Positions 26,201-35,200 of a DNA stretch of 64,000 bases are shown piece after piece. Each line of letters begins with the position of its first letter. Position 1 is the first letter of the stretch. Made by a program: the position numbers and the translations under genes. The notes below the pieces were generated by a model. It worked only from the letters and a program-made list of their open reading frames with translations, did no database searches and had not been told where the DNA came from. This DNA is from Marthasterias glacialis (Eukaryota; Echinodermata; Asteroidea; Forcipulatida; Asteriidae), in NCBI GenBank assembly GCA_911728455.2, contig OU452239.1:6452884-6516883 (forward strand). Direction: 5' to 3'.

Positions 26201-29200
26201 TCGCGAGGCCGAAGGCCGAGGGAAATAGGACCCCCTCCTGGTCACTCAAGGCCCGAGGGGTGCATAGACGTGCACTATTGCCCGAATAATGCCAGTCCAT
26301 ATGTGTTTTATAACACACCTCGATCCAAAATGTCGGTTAGAAGAGTAAATCACGTTTTTTTGGCTGGAGATTCTTCTCGATCCGCAGACGCCGCAATTTT
26401 CATTCTCTTGAGGGCGCTGTTTACCAGTCAATAGTTTTTTGGTTTTTGAAACTATTTCCCGCTTTGCAAACTATTTCCCCCAAATGAAGCGTGTGCGGTG
26501 CGTGTGGTGCAGATTTCATGCACTAGGCTACATTAGTTCACCCCACGGGACCGTGTTTTCAGCCAATCAGGATAAAGAACCACTGGAGAGGTGTGTTATA
26601 ATAAACAAATATAACATGGTTAATTTTGGGTGGACAGTCAATGTTAGCTCCACTCGGTTATGGAAGCTGTTCCCCTTGGGAACTAGTTTGTCAATTTCCA
26701 ATATCTCGGGGAGCTAATATCGACTGTCCACCCTCAAACCATGTTATATTTCTATATTATTTTGGTTTTTAACCTACACCTTACAATGGTTAATACACAC
26801 AGCACATGGAAAAGAAACAAAAGTTACCTTTAACGCTCATTAAGTGTTGCATCATTTAGACTGCTTTTAATCTAGAAGAACTCTACCAATATTACTTCTC
26901 TCCCTCTCAAATTTGCAGATCTTTCATTTCTTACCTCTCCACCACCTGTTGCCCAGCAACTTGGCTAGATGCATGCTGGGATTGCTGTTCGTTGATGTAA
27001 CCATCAGTTACAAATCTCCAAAGAAATCGAAAGACATCGTTGATATTAGAAAGACTCTGTTGCTATGCAGACAGCTGGAAGCCGCCATCTTAAAAGGGAT
27101 TGGAAAGGTTGAATTTCTGAACACTATTGATGCGTTAATAATTGCATCGGAAATGACCAAGTTATTTCTTCATACTGATTCTCAGGTATGTTTATATGCC
27201 CCTTCATTTTGCCATTCTTGTCCTAAATTATTTAAAACACAAACAAGTTTTGTTTATCTCTAAAAAGTAGCAACTTGTTTGGATTGAAGGTGCAGCATAA
27301 CAACAGATATTTTGAACATGTTTTACATTTTACATATCAAGCAATAAACCACAAGGGAAACTGACTGGTAAATTTCAAATCAATTTTTGGGTGAACAAAG
27401 AAAAATTGACTGGAGCGGGATTTGAACCTGCGACCACCGGTTGAACGTACCGATGCTCTACCAACTGAGCTATCCAGCCCTAATGTATGCGATCTCCCTA
27501 TTTTGTCAATATCTTTTGTTGGTACGTTAAACCAGTGGTCGCAGGTTCAAATCCTGCTCCAGTCAATTTTTCTTTGTTCACCTAAAAATCTTTTATATTT
27601 TACGTCTTAAGTAAAATTTTGCTTTTTAAACAGCAGGGACTTTCAGCAAAAGCAGTGTACTTTTTTGTACTTGGTGTAAAACAAAATACTCTGCTGGAAT
27701 ACAGATCTATGTTTGAAATGTATTTGTGTTGAACTATGAGACTGCAGAAATGAAATTTCTTGGCCAGCCGGTGGCGTTGTGTTATCTGATGTTGTTTTCA
27801 AATCATAGTGTTGTGAGTTTTTAAAATCTTTCTTCATGGTATCTTCCAGACATTCCAAAAGAATGTAACGCAAATGGAACAGAGCACAGGAGACCTGAAT
27901 GATGTCATAGAAGAACTGCTCACCTATTGGCTGAAAAGAGTGATGCATACGACCAATCAAGAAGCTGCTGTCAGTGACTATTGCATCATGGTATATATAT
28001 TGTTTTATGCATTCATTTTTTGTATTTAAAAGTTTATTGACATTAAGGCGGTTTTCTCAATTAACAGCGGTCCACTGGCGGCTAAATGCCAGTTAGAGCA
28101 CCCAATTACCAGTAACAATAGACCAATCCATTAAGCCCCGCCCCCTAAACATATTGACCAATCACAGCATTGGCTGCATCATCACTGTACACATGGGCCG
28201 CACAATGTGCGTCTCTTCAATGCCACACAGCACGACATGAACATGCACGCTATATGTACGCGCACGCATGTTTGCAATTTTTAATGGATATTTATCGTGT
28301 CGGACTTTTGTCGGACTTTCGGTGGCATACCCAAGGCTGTGATTGGCCAACACGTGTAGAGGTGGGGCTTAATGGATTGGTGTATTCTTTTTCAGTGGAC
28401 TGGCTCAGTTGTTCATTGCACTGAAAGTTACATGGAAAGAACTGCCTGCACAGATTCTTCATATGATTTAAAATTAAAGTCCTACCCAAATGTCAGTGTT
28501 TAAGGGAAACCTTAAAATATGGGCTAGTGAGAAAGCTGGTGGACCAGTAGAATGACAAGATAAATGATCCCTCTGGCTCGTCATTGATTAACCCTGCATA
28601 GTGCCATCACATTGGTTTGAACAGTAAGTTTGTCCCATTTGAAAGAGATTATGTCCACAGCATACTCTTCGAAACAGTCTGATGGTGTGAGTGTGCGTGT
28701 AGATTCCAGGCATGCTGCGTTGCAGCGGATCAGCTGATTTCCTCTTTTTTCTTCATTTTACGTGTCATAGAAAACTGAAAAAACACTGTACAAACCTTAT
28801 GGGTTTTTGGCTCTTTCCTCATTTTTGCAAATTCCAAGTTGCATGCCTGAGATTTGGATGGCACACCGCAGGGAGCACTGTAATCAGTACATATCGGTGA
28901 ATGATCATTGTGCAGGCCCGTGGCTCTCTTCCCTCCCCTCCATACCCAAATTTATAAAACTATACCAAAACGTTTGTTCATGTTCTAACAGCAGATGAAG
29001 TGTTTGTGACCTCAATAGAAAACGTCTTTGTGAAACGGTCATTTATTATTACAAACAAGAAAGACTAATGTAGGTGTTTTTGCTTGAATTGTAGGTGGAA
29101 TCCAGGTTGAGTGAACTCGTCAAGCATCTGACCCATTCAGAGGGTCCCAACAACCTCCTGACTCGAAACATTCCACTCTTAACGACCTGCACAACACTCC

Positions 29201-32200
29201 TAAACGCAATGTTAGCTGGTAACAGGGGATCGCTCATATCCAAAACCAGCGAGCTGTACGGTGAAGACAGGATACCAGGGATCATAAAGTCACTCAGTGC
29301 TATCACGAAATGCATCCACTGCTCGAGAAAAAGTCCGGGTTTGTTTCATCATATGACAAAAGTTGCAACAGGTCTGGTAAAGTTTGCCCTCCGCTTTACT
29401 AAGATTAATTTTGAAACCTCCGCTGAGATTAACAAAGGTGACTCTGATGCCATGGCAACAGATCTTTCCGTAACAACGGTTACAGACAAGCAATGGAGAA
29501 ACATTATCAACCTGGTGTTGTCAGAAATCTCTTACTATTTTACATCACCTGATGATAAGAGCTGTCCAGTGATTGGCTCCTGCCTTTCATTTATGCAAAC
29601 AAGCTCCATTTTCATTGGTCGACATTGTAGTGTGAGCACAAGAGGCATGGGCACCAGTTCAATGTGGTTAGCTTTGGTATCACTGATGGGTACCAAGGAT
29701 CACTGGAAGGAAGAAATGAGGAGTGGTAAGTAACTTTTACAATGAAACATTTGAAAGTTAATAACTTTGGTCAACCCTACAAAAATAGCAATTCAACATT
29801 TGGATTCATTTTTCAAGGTAAAATCGACTTGAGTGTGCACGTAAAAGAACCCAGTACACTTATCGTTAAGAGAAAGGGTTTGCCCCAGTGTTTTCTGGTA
29901 TTGCTGGTTGCAGATTGCGCCACAGCACCTTGTAAACCATTGTGTGCTTAGTAAATAAATGGGTCTTATATTTTGAACATAACTCCGCATACATTGTAGA
30001 AAAAATAATGTTGAGCACTTTGAGATGCCCTTGGGTATGATAAGCGCTATGTAAGAACTGCTTATAATTGTTATTATATTTTATTTCTTTTTTTCAGAGT
30101 TTCAGACCACTTTGTTAAGAGTTGTTGGAACAATGGATCTGTCGCAGCTCAAGGTGTCTTTAAGTGATCTATTGGTAGATACTGTAAGTTGCTAAATCGT
30201 TTTGTCAACTTTCCACTCTTGAAGTGGTCGGAAGATTTTTGGCCTGCAGTTTTTTGAATTTTTGATGTTTTTTTTCTGAATTGTAGGTGACAACTTTGCT
30301 TTTAGGGAGGTTGTTTTTTTGGTACCCCAATTTTGTGATTTGTTCATAATTTCAAGAACTTTTCAAAATAAACAAAATGATGGTAGAGCATTGGCGTGTT
30401 CATTTTGTTCCTACGGTTTACAGAAACACAAAATCCATCTTCTATAAATTTCTTTGGAGAGCACAGCTCATACACACTTACACTGTAAAAAAACAAAAGT
30501 AAAGTCTGTCCCAAGCCACTATGGCTCATCAGGCAGGTGCTTATATCTGGTCTCATTGGCATTAAACAACTAACACCCGTTTCAGACTGGTGTTCCAGAG
30601 TCGCGCTGAACCAAATTATTAATTTAAGTACATGAAAAGTTTGACGTCTGAAACAGTTAGGAGCGACCAGACGCGCTAGAAGTCGAAAGATCGACTGTTG
30701 CAGTCAGTCGGAATGACTCTGGAGCGTCTTGGGTTCAGACGTCGATCTTGTCATGAGCCGAACTGAATGCAAATTTATGTCAATTATAAAAAATTCGCCT
30801 GTCTGAAACCGAAATCTAGAGTCGCTTCTTATCTATTTGGTTTGACCCTCGAGCCTGTACCCATTTTTACTCCTTGGTGGAGAGAAGCAATTGAGATAAA
30901 AGGCCTTGCTCAAGGACACAAAACTGACCAGGCCAGGATTCAAACCCACATTCTCTAAATTATGAGTGGTTGGGTTGGTGTAATGGTTGCACGGGTTTTT
31001 TCCTGGAATAGACCTTAATCTCTGGGGTTTTCCTCCCACATCTAAAACTGAAACTTCCTTCCTTGTCTTCTCTCCATGAGGTTCTTCGCTAGTATAGTTA
31101 TTAAGTTCGCTTTTCTGAGAATCCTTGGCTTCACAACCAGAATTGATAAATGAGATGAAAAGAATTTGAGTCCACCGCAGAATGCTTTAGACCGCTTGGC
31201 TACGCCCCCAACCCCCTACACTTACAATGGATCTAATTATATGTGATAGTTGTATTGTTAGAAATTGTTGAGAGTTGGGTATATTTTTTTTCTTCATTTT
31301 CTCAAAGATGAGAATCTTTCCAGGTGAAAATCCCAGCAATTTGCATTAATTGTTGATTTATTTTCTTGTATTTGGTTATCCAGTCTCCCAGTAAAGATGA
31401 CGATGCTAGTCATAAGAACCTCCGTGGGGCCTTGTTGGCATGGCAACTGTTACCAGGCAGTATTGAGTCCGAGGAATCGCAAGGCGCTTTGGCTGAAGTC
31501 ACCCCTAAGGTTTGATCAAACTATTTGCTTCTTGACAAAAGAGGGAGCCCATCATAGGGCTTGATAGCTCAGTTGGTCAAACGCTGGTATGTTAATCCAG
31601 AGGTCACAGATTCAAATCCTGTTCTAGAGTATCTGGACATTTTGTCTTTATTCCCCCAGTATTTAAAACTTTACATTCATTTACATTTTCAAGTACAACA
31701 TTAACCAGTTGCCACTGGGATTCTTTATTTTTGTCCCGTCTCCCTGGCAGGATTCTTGGAATTGCCGGAATCTTTTTTCTTTGAGGGTACTATTTAGGGA
31801 ATAACAGTGCGAGGACCCGGTCTTCACTGCTTGGTAATGACCGGGGTGGTGGCTGGCCGCTGTTAACAACCAAGCCGGAGGCGCGGTCGTTAACAGCGGC
31901 CAGCCACCACCCAAGGTCATTACCAAGCAGTGAAGACCGGGTCCTCGCACTGTTATTCCCATTAATAAATACCTTTTTACAAAATAAACGGCTGAAATCG
32001 TCCATTTTGTAACTTTTCTTTCTCGGCGATACTTTCTTGTTTTGTTAGCCGGTCTTTATATCGCCGTTAATACACCCCCACGTGATCACGTTTTGACCAA
32101 TCAGAATCCACAAACTGTCCTAGGTATTTATTAATGGAACATAGAAACCCTGACTTGGCAATGCCAAGAGAACAAAGATTCTCTTTATTTGATGGTCTGT

Positions 32201-35200
32201 TTTGTTTCTCGACGAGAAAATGTCAAATTCATACACTGTGAATTGCAAAACATCAGCCGTTACCTACGGCATAGTATTGGTACTAAACACGGAACCATGG
32301 CTCGATTGCCAGCTCACTCTGACTTGCCTCCATTGAGCCAAAATACAATGAATGAACAACATTTTTGAGAAAACTATATTTTATTAGAATGACAGGTGTG
32401 TTATTTTTTATAGATAAGATAATGCTAAATAGACAGACCGTGAGCTCCTTCTCACAAAATGAAATTGTATAACCGGCATGTTTTTCTGTTTTCAGCTTAT
32501 CCATAACTTGATGGGTGTTCTGCTAGATGCTGTTCAAGACTGGACTATAGGTGGCGCTACAGCATTGTCTGCTCTTCAAGCTGTGAGCAGTATTATTGAA
32601 CAAGGAGAGGTGAATAAAATCACCCATAAAAATCAACAAATTAGATGACACGTTTACAATATGTGGATTAATGTTTTTTCTTTTTTGCCTGGAAGCAAAT
32701 AAATGTAATCAAATTACAAACAGATTTGTAGTCGGGACTGTTTTGGCCAATGAAAATTCATGGACAGCTTCTCATCAGCCCCTGTTCATTGTTCTATAGT
32801 AGTTATTTTGTTGGGAAAAAAATGCAAGTAAAGTCGACTGAAAGTTATAACTTTTTTGACAAGTCCTTATATTCCAGTTCATGCATCTTCTATTGTCTGT
32901 ACCGTAGTCATTTTAAAGACCTTGGAAAAAAAGAAGGAATTTAGCCTGTTAAAACAGGCATGCATTTGAGAAGGGTGAAAAATATGAATAAAACAAAATA
33001 TGAAATTTCCCTCTTCAATATACAGAGATGGGGTGTTGCCAAATTAACAGATTTCAAAGATGGCAATGTCTCTCTTTAGGTCACCATTTTAAAAAGCAAT
33101 TATCGCCAATTGAAGACCATTTAGTTTAAATGTTCAATTTTGAAAGTTAGACTTCCTTTTTTGTTTTTAGTCTCTTGTTCTACCCGATGACGCAATGTAT
33201 GCCCAACACTTCTGCGTCTTGATACCCGTATCCATGGTAACCGATGCTGAGTTCCCATTGGTGTTCAACACATTGTGCCAGACATTAAGAAACCTTCTGA
33301 TTGGCTACCCAAGGACAGTGATGGCGTCATTAGCGAGCTTCTTTGCATGTCTTCAAAATATCCTTTACTAAAGATAGATATTCAAAAAAATGTTTCAGTT
33401 CACTGATAACTATTCAGTAAAGGAGTTTTTGTCACATTCCTTAAAATGTACCAAGCAACAATTTCTCTACCAGTAAAATATTTTGTTGTTTTATTTTGGG
33501 GTATATTGTTGACTTTGAGGACTTGTTGTGAATAATTTCAGGATTAAAATTACAGCACTTGGGTGTTTTATAGAATGTTTGGATGGCTGTAGATGTTTTC
33601 TTAATTTTTCCTTGAAGGAAAATTGCACCATTGGTATTTGGAACCGTACAATTGTTCTAATTCGATATAGTGGTAGATATTTACAATAAAACTAACTTGT
33701 GAAAATTTCAAATCTAGTAGCGTTTTTGAGATATCGGCGAAAATCTGGAGCGGATATTTCCACACAGATGAAGAATCCTTACTCAAACAAAAAAAAACTA
33801 TTTTTTCTGCAAACAATGGTCGGTCGACCACTGCTTCAAAATGAAACAAATTGAATTTTCTTTCAAATGAAATAACACCTGGTGAAACGATTTCACGGGA
33901 TACTTGGGAACAATAAGTTGTTTCAGTCAAGTAAGTTAATTTCTAGCAACTTTTTGTTCATGTCTGCAAACGATGTAATTTGTCTTTAACGATGATGTAA
34001 ACATCTTCTAAAGAATGTAATGCAGAGAGGCCAACAGAGGACGGGTACCAGTGACAGACTGAGTGATCACGATTTGTACATGTGTGCAGAGAACATGGAA
34101 AGGTGAGTTCAATTCTATTTGTACAATCCTAAAAAATACTTACCAGAATTTGATTTACTTCAAGAAGTCAAATAGAAATATTATGGAATTTTTAATATTT
34201 TCTTTATTAATCTCTTTTGGTTGGCCCAGATTTTTTATCTGATCGCCCTTGAAGTTTACTGTGCACGTATTGTGTCTATTTTATCTACCTTGCCTCACTT
34301 TTTGGTTTTTTTTTGCTGTTTTTGGAACGTTTTCAGTCATTTTAATTTTAATGAATGTTTGGAATTGCTGGGCACCTTTGAAAAACAGTGTTTTACTGAA
34401 GGGTTTACCCAGGATAACCAAGAAATAAATAAATTAAAAGAAATAATACAAAACTATTGTATAAATGTACACCAAAGTATGATCACCAAAGTATTTGGCG
34501 AGATTATATTTTTATTTGATTGTACTACTGCATGCAACTGTAACTTAACTCAGAATGGCAGGGGTCAAGGGTTGGAAACAGACCCGAGTAATATGCCTGT
34601 GGAATTTTTTTCACAGGACTCTGGGAAAGTTCTAAGTATACAGTGCTTAGCGCACATCGGTGTATGGGTAAAAAACCAGTGTTGTAGTCAAGACCTGGAA
34701 GTCCGAGACCGAGACCGAGACCAAGGCACTCGAGACCAAGGCACTCGAGACCGAGACCAGCCCTTCCGAGACCGAGACCAGACCCTCCGAGACCAAGACA
34801 TTTGCAGGTCGATACCGAGACCGCCAAAAAAGGTCTGGAGACCAGGTCTCGAGACCTACAACACTGTAAAAAACACAACTAATATTTTTCATCCCCGATA
34901 CAAAAATGGGCATAAACTAATCTCACAATTTATTCTTTTTTAGACTCCTAACCATGGTAGCAACATACAAGGACGACGTCAATAAACTAGCCGTCTTTCT
35001 TGTGGCTGATTACATCGCTGAACTACAGAAAGGGACATTGCTCCCTCTGTTTAAGGTATGTGTCAAAGGTCAACAATCCAAACTCTTATACATTGAACGG
35101 TCAATGTTAATTTTTAATTCTAACTGTATGTAAAGCACTTCGATATGTGGGAGAAACGCTATATAAATGCTTGTTAATAGTAATAAATTAATAATATTTA

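Noticed and set aside
33358..33400. Stop codon ending URB2 at TTTACTAA
   Set aside because: Two further exons encode the strongly conserved C-terminal Urb2 domain, and the U12 donor lies just before the stop.
34221..34943. 240-codon forward open frame
   Set aside because: It runs across intron, a common repeat and the GAGACC hAT MITE, and reads into the exon 26 acceptor region; the repeated RDRDQGTRDQ part is only the simple repeat translated.
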